Assembly: GCF_046348265.1 (NCBI RefSeq)
Contig: NZ_JAXMEO010000005.1
Length of the DNA stretch: 64,000 nt
Source: Pelomonas sp937871895
GTDB lineage: Bacteria; Pseudomonadota; Gammaproteobacteria; Burkholderiales; Burkholderiaceae_C
Reading direction: 5' to 3' (one strand)
Shown: piece by piece, positions 46,333 to 54,229 of the stretch
How the letters are laid out: each line of letters begins with the position of its first letter
How positions within the stretch are numbered: the first letter of the stretch is position 1
Notes under the pieces: model-generated
What the model saw: only the letters and a program-made list of their open reading frames with translations
What the model was told of the DNA's origin: nothing
Database searches by the model: none
Made by a program: the position numbers and the translations under genes

Positions 46333-47646
46333 ATGAGCAGCATGACCCCCCAGGAGATCGTCTCCGAACTCGACCGCCACATCGTCGGCCAGCAGGCTGC
46401 CAAGCGCGCCGTGGCCATTGCCATGCGCAACCGCTGGCGCCGCCAGCAAGTTGACGAGAAGCTGCGCGGCGAGATCACGCCCAAGAACATCCTGATGATC
46501 GGCCCCACCGGCGTGGGCAAGACCGAGATCGCGCGGCGCCTGGCCAAGCTCGCGGGCGCGCCCTTCATCAAGGTCGAGGCCACCAAGTTCACCGAGGTCG
46601 GCTACGTCGGCAAGGACGTGGACTCCATCGTGCGTGACCTGATCGAAATTGCCGTCAAGCAGGAGCGCGAGGCCGCCATGCGACGCTGCCAGACCCGCGC
46701 GGAAGACGCTGCCGAGGACCGCATCCTTGACGCCTTGCTGCCTGGCTCCGATGCCGACAACGCCACCCGCCAAGCCTTTCGCAAGCGCCTGCGCGAAGGG
46801 CTGCTGAACGACAAGGACATTGAGATCGATCTTGCGGCCCCCAAGCCCAGCGTCGAGATCCTGTCACCCCTGGGCCAGCCCGGGGCGATGGAGGAGATGG
46901 GCGAGCAGCTCAAGAGCCTGTTCGGCCAGATCGGCGCCGGGCAGAAGAAGACCCGCAAGCTCAAGATCGGCGAGGCTCTGAAGCTGCTCACCGATGAAGA
47001 GGCGGCCAAGCTCATCAACGAGGAAGAAACCCGCAGCGCTGCGCTCAGCAAGGCGCAGGAAATGGGCATCGTCTTCATCGACGAGATCGACAAGGTCGCT
47101 TCGCGCCAGGAGCATGGGGGTGCCGAGGTCTCGCGCCAAGGCGTGCAGCGCGACCTGCTGCCCCTGGTCGAAGGCACGACGGTGAGCACCAAGTACGGCC
47201 CGGTCAAAACGGACCACATGCTCTTCATCGCCAGCGGCGCCTTCCACCTCGCCAAACCGAGCGACCTGATCCCCGAGCTGCAAGGCCGGCTGCCGATTCG
47301 CGTCGAGCTGGAGTCGCTGTCGGTGGCCGACTTCGAGGCCATCCTCACCGCCACCGATGCCAGCCTCGTGCGCCAGTACCAGGCGCTGCTCGCCACCGAG
47401 GGCCTCACGCTGGAGTTCACGCCCGCCGCCATCCGCCGCCTGGCCGAGATTGCCTTTGAGGTGAACGAGCGGACCGAGAACATCGGCGCCCGCCGCCTGG
47501 CCACCGTGATGGAGCGCCTGCTCGACGAGATAAGCTTCGACGCCCCGCGCCGCGGCGGCGAAACCCTGCGTCTGGATGCGGCCGACGTCGATACCAAGCT
47601 CGGCGCCCTGGCGGCCAACGAGGACCTGAGCCGCTTCATTCTTTGA
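46333..47646 (+). CDS. hslU: HslU ATPase/unfoldase subunit of the HslUV protease
   Basis: 437-residue AAA+ ATPase that unfolds substrates for HslV. Motifs: TPQEIVSELDRHIVGQQAAK, Walker A GPTGVGKTEIARR (about 56-68), the pore loop GYVGKDVD, Walker B GIVFIDEIDKVA and the C-terminal DLSRFIL that docks in HslV. Full length. The gene starts 32 bases after the inverted repeat described above. Confidence 0.96.
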   Translation: MSSMTPQEIVSELDRHIVGQQAAKRAVAIAMRNRWRRQQVDEKLRGEITPKNILMIGPTGVGKTEIARRLAKLAGAPFIKVEATKFTEVGYVGKDVDSIVRDLIEIAVKQEREAAMRRCQTRAEDAAEDRILDALLPGSDADNATRQAFRKRLREGLLNDKDIEIDLAAPKPSVEILSPLGQPGAMEEMGEQLKSLFGQIGAGQKKTRKLKIGEALKLLTDEEAAKLINEEETRSAALSKAQEMGIVFIDEIDKVASRQEHGGAEVSRQGVQRDLLPLVEGTTVSTKYGPVKTDHMLFIASGAFHLAKPSDLIPELQGRLPIRVELESLSVADFEAILTATDASLVRQYQALLATEGLTLEFTPAAIRRLAEIAFEVNERTENIGARRLATVMERLLDEISFDAPRRGGETLRLDAADVDTKLGALAANEDLSRFIL

Positions 47647-47648
47647 AG

Positions 47649-47669
47649 CGCCGCCAAGGGCTGGCGGCG
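47649..47669 (+). terminator. Possible terminator hairpin after hslU
   Basis: Perfect 8-bp stem CGCCGCCA / TGGCGGCG with loop AGGGC, three bases after the hslU TGA. No T-run follows, so it may need Rho or act only as a 3' stabiliser. Confidence 0.4.
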
Positions 47670-47711
47670 ATTGCGGCGGTCAGCCTGCGGCGCAGGTCGT
47701 CGCTTCCCGGC

Positions 47712-47757
47712 CGTCAGCCTGACGTTTTGCGCCACCTCGACTGACGCAAATTGTCAG
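47712..47757. promoter_or_regulatory. Cluster of CTGAC/GTCAG inverted repeats upstream of the pilin promoter
   Basis: CGTCAG-C-CTGACG (47712-47724) is a perfect palindrome; CTGAC (47741-47745) and GTCAG (47753-47757) form a second with a 7-base spacer. Another GTCAG is at 47679-47683. The group ends about 60 bases before the sigma-54 promoter, the right place for an enhancer-binding activator such as PilR. Confidence 0.5.
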
Positions 47758-47818
47758 AAGCCGTGGGTCAGACCGGGAATTCCGTGCCTTTTCGCACGAC
47801 CGAGGGCCCGGTTGGGCC

Positions 47819-47834
47819 TGGCACGGCCCCTGCA
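47819..47834 (+). promoter_or_regulatory. Sigma-54 (RpoN) promoter of the pilin gene
   Basis: TGGCAC-N5-CTGCA: the -24 element TGGCAC at 47819-47824 and -12 element CTGCA at 47830-47834, with GG and GC at the invariant 10-base gap. It differs from the consensus TTGCA at one base. Transcription would start near 47846, about 40 bases before the pilin ATG. Type IV pilin genes are commonly RpoN/PilR dependent. Confidence 0.8.
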
Positions 47835-47885
47835 TCATTCAGCTCGTCCTCACCCCCACAACCCTTGTTTACGCAGGAGTCAACC

Positions 47886-48347
47886 ATGAGCTTCAAGCAA
47901 CGCGCCCAAGCGGGCTTCACCCTGATCGAACTGATGATCGTCGTCGCCATCATCGGCATCTTGGCTGCGGTGGCGATTCCGCAGTACCGTGACTACACGG
48001 CCAAGGCCAAGGCCGGCAACGCCCTGAGTTCTGTGGACATGCTCAAGACCGCCGTCGCGCTGTGCGCCCAGGAAAACTCGGGTGTCCTGACCGACTGCGA
48101 TGCTGGCGCGAACGGCATCCCGGCGAACGCTGATTTCAAGGCTACCAATGAAGTCAGTGCCGTGACGGTCGCTGATGGCGTCATCCAAGCGACGGTCAAG
48201 TCCGGCATCTGCGGCACGGGCACACCGACCATTACTTGGACTCCCAACCTCGGCGAGACCTCGATCACCTGGCGCATCACCACGTCGATGGCGGTAGCTG
48301 ACTGCGCTGCGGTGCGTGCGGCTGTGCTGAAGAACAGCGCGAGCTGA
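47886..48347 (+). CDS. pilA: Type IV major pilin-like protein
   Basis: 153-residue prepilin. The leader MSFKQRAQAG is cut by PilD before Phe11, giving FTLIELMIVVAIIGILAAVA with Glu at +5 as required for assembly. The head has four Cys: one pair in the middle (about 60 and 71) and a C-terminal pair (SGIC and VADC), the latter forming the usual disulfide loop. The last residues are LKNSAS. AGGAG precedes the ATG by 6-7 bases. Likely the main fibre subunit, or a minor one if another pilA exists. Driven by the sigma-54 promoter above and followed by a terminator. Confidence 0.93.
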   Translation: MSFKQRAQAGFTLIELMIVVAIIGILAAVAIPQYRDYTAKAKAGNALSSVDMLKTAVALCAQENSGVLTDCDAGANGIPANADFKATNEVSAVTVADGVIQATVKSGICGTGTPTITWTPNLGETSITWRITTSMAVADCAAVRAAVLKNSAS

Positions 48348-48374
48348 TGTTGCCAAGCTGACTTGATTCAATCG

Positions 48375-48405
48375 CAGGGGGCTTCGGCCCCCTGTTTGTT
48401 TGTTG
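48375..48405 (+). terminator. Intrinsic terminator after the pilin gene
   Basis: Stem CAGGGGGC / GCCCCCTG closed by a TTCG tetraloop (48375-48394), followed by the T-rich tail TTTGTTTGTT. It should end most pilin transcripts, letting the ligase-like genes downstream be made at lower level by readthrough. Confidence 0.9.
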
Positions 48406-48440
48406 CGAGGCATCTCGCAAGGCTGGCGGGGTGATTGGCG

Positions 48441-49835
48441 ATGGACGGGCGTGAAGCACTGGGCGACGGGCGCGCTGACTTTTGGGTGGTGGCGTTGCTT
48501 GTGGGCATTCTTGCCAGCGTGGGCTTGTTGCCACTCTGGCCCGGTAGTGACTTGCGGGCGCATGACCTGCAGCGGTTGGCTCAGTGCGTGGTGCTGCTGT
48601 TGGGTGCTGTGGTTTGCGGATTTGCTTGTCCGTCCTGGTCGCTGCGGTGGACCGGCCTTGGGTTTGGGGCTGCAGCGTTGTGGTCGGTCGCGCAGAGCGC
48701 TCACCCGGTGGTCGCAGGCCAGGAACTGGTACTGTGGCTGGGCCTGTGTGGACTCGCGGTGCTCGCTAGCCGCTGTCGCGCTGAATCCCTCTGGGTGTTC
48801 GTGATGCGGGGCTTGGTTCTCGGAGCGGGTGCCTATGCCCTGATCGTGATCGCCTTGTTGGCCGGAGCGTTGATCAATGCCGAACCCCTGCACGCGAGAT
48901 CTCTGTGTCTGGGCTTTGACAACCCACGCTTTCTGAATCACTGCCAAACCGTGCTGCTGCCCTGGCTGGCCTGGTGCACGCTCAGAGACCCCCAGCGGGG
49001 CTGGCGGGTGTTGGCTGGGATGGGCGCCGCAGTCCACGTGGGGCTGGCCATCCTCTGTCTGGCTCGGGCAACAGGAGTGGCGTGGGCCGTGATGCTGCTC
49101 GTGATGCTCGTCGCTGGGCAGCGGCAACTCGCATGGCGCTTCGTGGCGTGCGTCGCGCTGGGCGTGGCCTGCGCGCTGTTGCTGTTCGACCTGCTGCCCT
49201 GGTTGTGTGGGCAGCGCTGGGCGACCTCCTTCGTGTCACCAACGGAGTTGGGGTCGGATCACTCCCGAGGGAGTCTGTGGCAGCGCGCCTGGCAGATGTT
49301 TGTGAATTCGCCGTGGCACGGTGTCGGTCCGATGCACTACGCCGCTGAGGTGAAAGGCAAGGCGGCGCACCCGCACAACATCTATCTGCAGATGCTGGCC
49401 GAGTTGGGCGGGCCTGCGGTGTTGCTCGGCCTGGCCTGGGTGGTGCGGACCTTGGCCGATGGCTGGCGTAGCCTGTGGGCGTCCAGCCTGGTGGCTGGGC
49501 AGCTTGTGCCGGCGTTCGCGGCGGTTGTCGCGGCACTGGTGGACGGGAGTTTCTCCGGGAACTTTGTCATGCCCCTGTCGCAACTGCTGATTGCGGTGTC
49601 CTTCGGTGCCTTGCTCTCGGGCCTGGCCGAGGCATCGAGTCCGGTGGCCAGATCAACTGGTCGGAGCGCCGCCTGGCACTTTTTCGCTGTTGCTTTGGTG
49701 GCGTCCCAAGGCTGGCTGCTTATCCGGGCGGCTGAGCAGGTGCAACGTGACCCTCCGCGCCTGAGGGTCGAGAGCCCCCAGCCCTTGATCGACAACACCA
49801 TGCGCCCCCGCTTCTGGCTCAATGGTTGGATTTAG
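48441..49835 (+). CDS. O-antigen ligase / Wzy-family membrane protein
   Basis: 464-residue polytopic membrane protein with about ten hydrophobic helices. The ligase-type periplasmic loop is visible near residues 275-320 (NSPWHGVGPMHYA, then AAHPHNIYLQMLAELG), the Wzy_C/WaaL signature. ATG at 48441 (MDGREALGDG) is preferred to an upstream TTG. Lying just after the pilin terminator and before a second, PglL-like gene, it may add glycans to pilin, but transfer to lipid A or another acceptor cannot be excluded. Its codon use looks a little less GC-biased than that of neighbours. Confidence 0.8.
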   Translation: MDGREALGDGRADFWVVALLVGILASVGLLPLWPGSDLRAHDLQRLAQCVVLLLGAVVCGFACPSWSLRWTGLGFGAAALWSVAQSAHPVVAGQELVLWLGLCGLAVLASRCRAESLWVFVMRGLVLGAGAYALIVIALLAGALINAEPLHARSLCLGFDNPRFLNHCQTVLLPWLAWCTLRDPQRGWRVLAGMGAAVHVGLAILCLARATGVAWAVMLLVMLVAGQRQLAWRFVACVALGVACALLLFDLLPWLCGQRWATSFVSPTELGSDHSRGSLWQRAWQMFVNSPWHGVGPMHYAAEVKGKAAHPHNIYLQMLAELGGPAVLLGLAWVVRTLADGWRSLWASSLVAGQLVPAFAAVVAALVDGSFSGNFVMPLSQLLIAVSFGALLSGLAEASSPVARSTGRSAAWHFFAVALVASQGWLLIRAAEQVQRDPPRLRVESPQPLIDNTMRPRFWLNGWI

Positions 49836-49887
49836 TGGCGCTCAGCAGCGCCCGGGCCGCTCAACCGATCGGAGATGATTCGCGCCC

Positions 49888-51609
49888 ATGTCTTTCCGTG
49901 AAGCTGGCCCGCGGCCACCACTCCCTTTTGCGCTGGCCCTGGCCGTGGCACTGCCCACGCTGCTGGCCTACAACCTCACCCCCGCTGCCACGCTCTTCAA
50001 CGAGTTGCTGTCGTTGCTGGGCTGGGGCGCGGTGTTGCTGTTCGGGGCCTCGGCCCTGCTGGCGCAGGGTGAGCGCAGTCGCGTGCAGCTGGAGCCGCTG
50101 ATCGGGGGGCTCGTGTTGCTGGCGGTGGCGCCCTGGGTGTCGGTCGCGTTCCGTGGGTTGCCTCTCTCCCTGGGCGTGGGGCCGGGCGTGGTACTGGCGG
50201 TTGGGGTGGCGGTCGTGGTGCTTGCACGTGGCTTGGCGGGGGCGCAGCGGGCGCTGGCGGTTGAGGGTCTGTGCTGGGGCCTGCTGGTGGCGGGCCTGCT
50301 GAGCGTGGGGGTGTCGCTGGTGCAGGTGTTCTGGCCAGCGGTGGCCGATGGCGTCTGGATCGCACGATCGGGCCTGGCGGGGCGGGCGATTGGCAACTTG
50401 CGGCAGCCCAATCACTTGGCGAGCCTCCTGATGTGGTCCTCGGGCGCGGCCGTGTGGTTGGCGGGGCGGCATGAGCTCGTGCGGCGTGCGCTGCCGGGGC
50501 TCTTGCTGGCCTTGGTGTTCGCCGTGGTGCTGAGTGCCTCGCGCACCGGCTATGTAGGCGTTGCCTTGCTGGCGCTGTGGGGCTTGCTGGACCGGAGCTT
50601 GGCGAAGTCCGTGCGGGCCAGCCTGCTGGCCACGCCGGTGATGATGGCTGCCGGCTGGGGCCTGCTGGCGCTGTGGTCGGCCGGTGGGCAGCATGCGTTT
50701 GGCGCGGCGGCGCGGCTGGCGGAAGGCGCCGGGTCGCCTTCGCGCATGGCCATCTTGCGTGACGCGCTGGAGCTGGTGCGCGCCAACCCGTGGCTTGGCG
50801 TGGGCTGGGGCGAGTTCAACTTTGCCTGGAGCTTGACGCCCTTCCCACACCGGCACACGGCCTTCTTCGATCACACGCACAACCTGCCGCTGCAATTGAT
50901 CGTGGAGTTGGGTCTGCCGTGGGCCTTGGCGGTGCTGGGCTTGCTGCTTTGGAGCGGCTGGCGGCTGCTGGTGGGCGCCCTGCGATCCGACACGCCCGAG
51001 CTGCAGCGGCAGCGCCGCGCGATGGGCATGCTGGTGCTGATGATCGGCGTGCACAGCTTGCTGGAGTACCCCCTCTGGTACGCCTACTTCCTGCTGCCGG
51101 CGGTGTTTGCGTTTGGGCTTGGCTTGCCGGAGGCGGACGGCGCGCGGGCCAGTCCTGTGCTGGTGCCACTGCTTGGGCTGGCAGGGGCCTTGCTCGTCAC
51201 CGGCAGTGCCTATGCGTATTGGGACTACGGCCGCATCACGGCCATCTATGCACCTGGGGTGGACGCCGCGCCGCTGCCTGAGCGGATTGCGCGCGGGCAG
51301 CGCTCATGGCTGTTTGCGCACCACGCCGACTACGCGGCCGCGACGAGCCTGCCTCCCGGACCTGAAGCACTTGTGGCAGCGCGCCGCACGGCCTTCAGCC
51401 TGATCGACGCGCGGTTGTTGAAGCATTGGGCTCAATCGCTGGCGCAGACGGGTGACGTGGAGGCCGCGCGCTATCTGGTCGACCGGCTGCGCGAGTTTCG
51501 CAATCCGATTGGGGATGAATGGCTGGCCGAATGCGAAATGGCCGCCAGCGCATCGGCCTTCCCTTGCCAGCCGGCCAGCGGCGTGATCGATTGGCGGACC
51601 TTGCGCTGA
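49888..51609 (+). CDS. PglL/PilO-type protein O-oligosaccharyltransferase
   Basis: 573-residue protein: about 12 membrane helices, then a soluble C-terminal part (about 440-573). Signs of the PglL family: IGNLRQPNHLASLLMW, GVGWGEFNFAW, FFDHTHNLPLQLIVELGLPW and the final HSLLEYPLWYAYFL loop. Such enzymes move lipid-linked glycans onto Ser/Thr of pilins in the periplasm. It follows the ligase-like gene after 52 bases. Together with pilA this points to a pilin glycosylation locus. Confidence 0.85.
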   Translation: MSFREAGPRPPLPFALALAVALPTLLAYNLTPAATLFNELLSLLGWGAVLLFGASALLAQGERSRVQLEPLIGGLVLLAVAPWVSVAFRGLPLSLGVGPGVVLAVGVAVVVLARGLAGAQRALAVEGLCWGLLVAGLLSVGVSLVQVFWPAVADGVWIARSGLAGRAIGNLRQPNHLASLLMWSSGAAVWLAGRHELVRRALPGLLLALVFAVVLSASRTGYVGVALLALWGLLDRSLAKSVRASLLATPVMMAAGWGLLALWSAGGQHAFGAAARLAEGAGSPSRMAILRDALELVRANPWLGVGWGEFNFAWSLTPFPHRHTAFFDHTHNLPLQLIVELGLPWALAVLGLLLWSGWRLLVGALRSDTPELQRQRRAMGMLVLMIGVHSLLEYPLWYAYFLLPAVFAFGLGLPEADGARASPVLVPLLGLAGALLVTGSAYAYWDYGRITAIYAPGVDAAPLPERIARGQRSWLFAHHADYAAATSLPPGPEALVAARRTAFSLIDARLLKHWAQSLAQTGDVEAARYLVDRLREFRNPIGDEWLAECEMAASASAFPCQPASGVIDWRTLR

Positions 51610-51617
51610 AGCCCTGC

Positions 51618-52097
51618 TTAGGGCGCCGACCAGTCCCCTGACTTGCCGCCGTGCTTCTCCAGCACGCGCACCTGACCGATGACCATGCCGCGGTCGGCGG
51701 CCTTGCACATGTCGTAGATGGTGAGCAGGCCGACTTGCACGGCACACAGTGCTTCCATTTCGACGCCGGTGCGGCCGAGCGTCTCGACCTGTGCGCGGCA
51801 CAGCACGCGGCTGCTGGCGGCGTCGAGCTCGAAGTCCACCGCGATGCGCGTGATGGGCAGCGGGTGGCAGAGCGGCACCAGCTCGCTGCAGCGCTTGGCG
51901 CCCTGGATGGCGGCGATGCGGGCGATGCCCAGCACGTCGCCCTTCTTGGCGCTGCCGCTGGCGATCAGCTCGAAGGTGGCGGGCTGCATGCGGATCTCGC
52001 CGGCCGCGACCGCGATGCGGTGCGTCTCGGCCTTGGCGGACACGTCCACCATGTGGGCCTGGCCCTGGGCATCGAAATGGGTGAGGGGAGATGTCAT
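51618..52097 (-). CDS. moaC: Cyclic pyranopterin monophosphate synthase MoaC
   Basis: Second step of molybdenum cofactor synthesis, turning the MoaA product into cPMP. 159 residues with the family hallmarks MVDVSAKAETHRIAVA, SELVPLCHPLPITRI, GVEMEALCAVQVGLLTIYDM and the C-terminal LEKHGGKSGDW. The ATG at 52097 is the standard start. The cofactor would be needed by the IorAB oxidoreductase at 13853-16553. It ends 8 bases from the end of the convergent PglL-like gene. Confidence 0.95.
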   Translation of the reverse strand: MTSPLTHFDAQGQAHMVDVSAKAETHRIAVAAGEIRMQPATFELIASGSAKKGDVLGIARIAAIQGAKRCSELVPLCHPLPITRIAVDFELDAASSRVLCRAQVETLGRTGVEMEALCAVQVGLLTIYDMCKAADRGMVIGQVRVLEKHGGKSGDWSAP

Positions 52098-52169
52098 GGG
52101 CACGCCGACGAAACAATGCAGCAAACTCGTTGAGGGCATGATAGGTGCCTTGATCCCCGGAGTGCCCGC

Positions 52170-53744
52170 GTGCCGAAGTCCCTTCCTTCTCGTGTCCTCG
52201 CCACCGTGCTGGCCCTGGCTCTGGTGACCGGCCCCACGGCCGCGCAGGTCAACCTGCCTGCGCTGGGCGATGTGGGTTCGCAGGACATCGACATCAGCAC
52301 CGAGCGCCGCATCGGCGACCAGGTGATGCGCCAGATCCGCATCGACCCCGACTACCTGCAAGACCCCCTGCTGCAGGAGTACCTCGAAGGCGTCTGGACC
52401 CCGCTGTACAAGGCCGCCAAGCAGCTCGGCCACATTGGCGACGAGACGCAGCAGCGCTTCGCCTGGGAGCCCTTCCTGGTGCGCGACCGCAGCGTCAATG
52501 CCTTTGCGCTACCGGGCGGCTTTGTGGGCACGCACCTCGGCTTGATCGCCATGACCGCCTCGCGCGACGAGCTGGCCTCGGTGCTGGCGCATGAGCTCTC
52601 GCACATCACGCAGCGTCACATCGCGCGGCGCATCAGTGGCGAGAGCACCGGGACCATGCTGTCCATCGCCGGCCTGCTGCTGGGCATCCTGGCCGCCACC
52701 AAGGGCAATATCCAGGCGGCCAACGCCGGCATCATGACGGGCCAGGCGGTGGCGGCCCAGATGTCGCTCAATTTCTCGCGTGACATGGAGCGCGAGGCCG
52801 ACCGCGTGGGCTTTGCGCTGATGACCGAGGCCGGCTTTGCCCCGGCCGGCATGGTCAGCATGTTCGAGCGCATGGAGCAGGCCTACCACCTGATGGACTC
52901 CGGCGCCTACCCTTACCTGCGCTCGCACCCGCTGACCAGCGAGCGCATTGGCGACGCCCGCACGCGCCTTGCGCTGGCGCCCTTTGCGCGTCCGCAGGGC
53001 CTGGCTGAGCATGCCTTGATGGCGGCGCGCTCACGCGTGCTGATGGACCCGCGTGTGGATGCCTGGAAGGCGCTGCAAGCCGGCCCCTCGGGCTCGCGCG
53101 AGCCCAAGCCCGGCGGCAACCCGTATGAGCCCGTCGGCCTCGTCTACGCCTCGGCCCTGGCCTCCATCAAGCTGCGCGACTTTGACCGCGCGGCCGACAA
53201 CCTGCGTGAGTGCGAGCTGCTGCTGCAGCTCATCGGCCCCAATGCCCAGGCGGAACGCTTGCTCACCTACCTGCGCGCCGAGCTGGCCGAGGCTCGCAAC
53301 CGGCCGCTCGATGGCTATGCCGCGCTGGAAGCGCTCAAGGACGAGAAGAGCCGCCCGCGGATGATGCAGCGTGTGGCCCTGCAGTTGATCGACCCGGCCC
53401 CCGAGGCCGCGCGTGATGCGGCCGATGCGCTGCAGACCCGCGTCAGCCTGCACCCCGAGGACGCCTACGCCTGGAGCCAGCTCGCGGTTGTCTGGACGCG
53501 CCTGGGCCAGCCGCTGCGCGCCATCCGCGCCCAGGCCGAGACACGCGCCGCAGCGGGCGACATCAACGGCGCCATCGACCGCCTGCGCTCCGGCCTGCGC
53601 CAGTCGCGCCAACCGAATGCCGACCAGGTCGAGGCCTCGGTCATCGAGGCGCGGTTGAGAGCGCTCGTCTACGCCCGTCAGGGCATGCTGGCCGAGATGT
53701 ACCCGGGCCGCTACATCCCGCCTGACGTCGAGCTGCCGAACTAA
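52170..53744 (+). CDS. bepA: M48-family metalloprotease, BepA-like
   Basis: 524-residue periplasmic protein that likely guards outer-membrane protein assembly. A signal peptide (about 1-25, ending in TAAQ) is followed by the M48 zinc peptidase domain with HELSHITQRH (HExxH) and the third ligand Glu in MEREADRVGF, then tetratricopeptide-like repeats (about 320-510). GTG start at 52170, with an upstream CCGGAG as likely ribosome site. It is divergent from moaC across about 70 bases. Confidence 0.9.
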   Translation: MPKSLPSRVLATVLALALVTGPTAAQVNLPALGDVGSQDIDISTERRIGDQVMRQIRIDPDYLQDPLLQEYLEGVWTPLYKAAKQLGHIGDETQQRFAWEPFLVRDRSVNAFALPGGFVGTHLGLIAMTASRDELASVLAHELSHITQRHIARRISGESTGTMLSIAGLLLGILAATKGNIQAANAGIMTGQAVAAQMSLNFSRDMEREADRVGFALMTEAGFAPAGMVSMFERMEQAYHLMDSGAYPYLRSHPLTSERIGDARTRLALAPFARPQGLAEHALMAARSRVLMDPRVDAWKALQAGPSGSREPKPGGNPYEPVGLVYASALASIKLRDFDRAADNLRECELLLQLIGPNAQAERLLTYLRAELAEARNRPLDGYAALEALKDEKSRPRMMQRVALQLIDPAPEAARDAADALQTRVSLHPEDAYAWSQLAVVWTRLGQPLRAIRAQAETRAAAGDINGAIDRLRSGLRQSRQPNADQVEASVIEARLRALVYARQGMLAEMYPGRYIPPDVELPN

Positions 53745-53760
53745 GCCCACCCCCTGCGGC
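53743..53760. repeat. Partial copy of the palindromic intergenic repeat
   Basis: AGCCCACCCCCTGCGG follows directly on the stop codon of the BepA-like gene, matching the left end of the repeat at 45482-45549 (AGCCCACCCCCTACCGG). The rest of the element is not present. Confidence 0.4.
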
Positions 53761-53765
53761 TGGGC

Positions 53766-54122
53766 TCACTCCGCCGGAAAGAGGCGCTCGATCAGCACGT
53801 CGATCACCATCCCGCACAGGCTGTAGATCAGCGAGCCGATCACGGCAGGCCAGAAGCCTCGCACGTTCAGGCCCTGAAGCATCTCGGCCGCCGCCCAGAA
53901 CATCAGGGCGTTGATGACGACCAGAAAGAGGCCGAGCGAGAGCACGGTCACCGGCAGCGTCAGCAGCACCAACAGCGGCCGCAGCACGGTGTTGAGCAGC
54001 CCGAGTACAGCGGCGGCCCAGAGCGCCGCGCTGAAGCTGCGCACCTCCACGCCGGGGTAGAGATGCGCCACCAGCAGCAGGGCGCCGGCCAGCAGGAACC
54101 AACGGGTCAGGGCTTTCACCAT
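53766..54122 (-). CDS. Four-helix membrane protein, phage-holin superfamily IV (YvlD-like)
   Basis: 118 residues, almost all in four hydrophobic helices (for example WFLLAGALLLVAHLYPGV and LVLLTLPVTVLSLGLFLVV). LNTVLRPLLVLLTLPVTVLS and FWAAAEMLQGLNVRGFWPA match the small PF04020-type proteins. Despite the holin name there is no phage context. Start at 54122 (MVKALTRWFL). Function unknown. Confidence 0.82.
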   Translation of the reverse strand: MVKALTRWFLLAGALLLVAHLYPGVEVRSFSAALWAAAVLGLLNTVLRPLLVLLTLPVTVLSLGLFLVVINALMFWAAAEMLQGLNVRGFWPAVIGSLIYSLCGMVIDVLIERLFPAE

Positions 54123-54188
54123 GGGGGGTGAGGATAGCGGGCGTGGGCATCCAGGTTGACCCTGAATCGAACCGGGTTGATTCAACAC

Positions 54189-54209
54189 AAATGAGAATGA
54201 TTTGCATTT
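54189..54209 (+). promoter_or_regulatory. Fur box upstream of tonB
   Basis: TGAGAAT-G-ATTTGCA (54192-54206) matches the 7-1-7 Fur consensus TGATAAT-G-ATTATCA at 12 of 15 positions. It lies 24 bases before the tonB start and just before a -10-like TATAGT (54214-54219), so binding of iron-loaded Fur would block the promoter and the operon. Confidence 0.8.
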
Positions 54210-54229
54210 GATGTATAGTCGAGCCCATC

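Noticed and set aside
53766..54122. Prophage remnant suggested by a holin-type protein
   Set aside because: The PF04020-type four-helix protein is common in chromosomes without phage; no integrase, capsid or lysis gene is nearby.
54160..54187. tRNA T-arm-like sequence GAATCGAACC near the tonB promoter
   Set aside because: No acceptor, D or anticodon arms can be folded around it; it forms part of a short imperfect hairpin.
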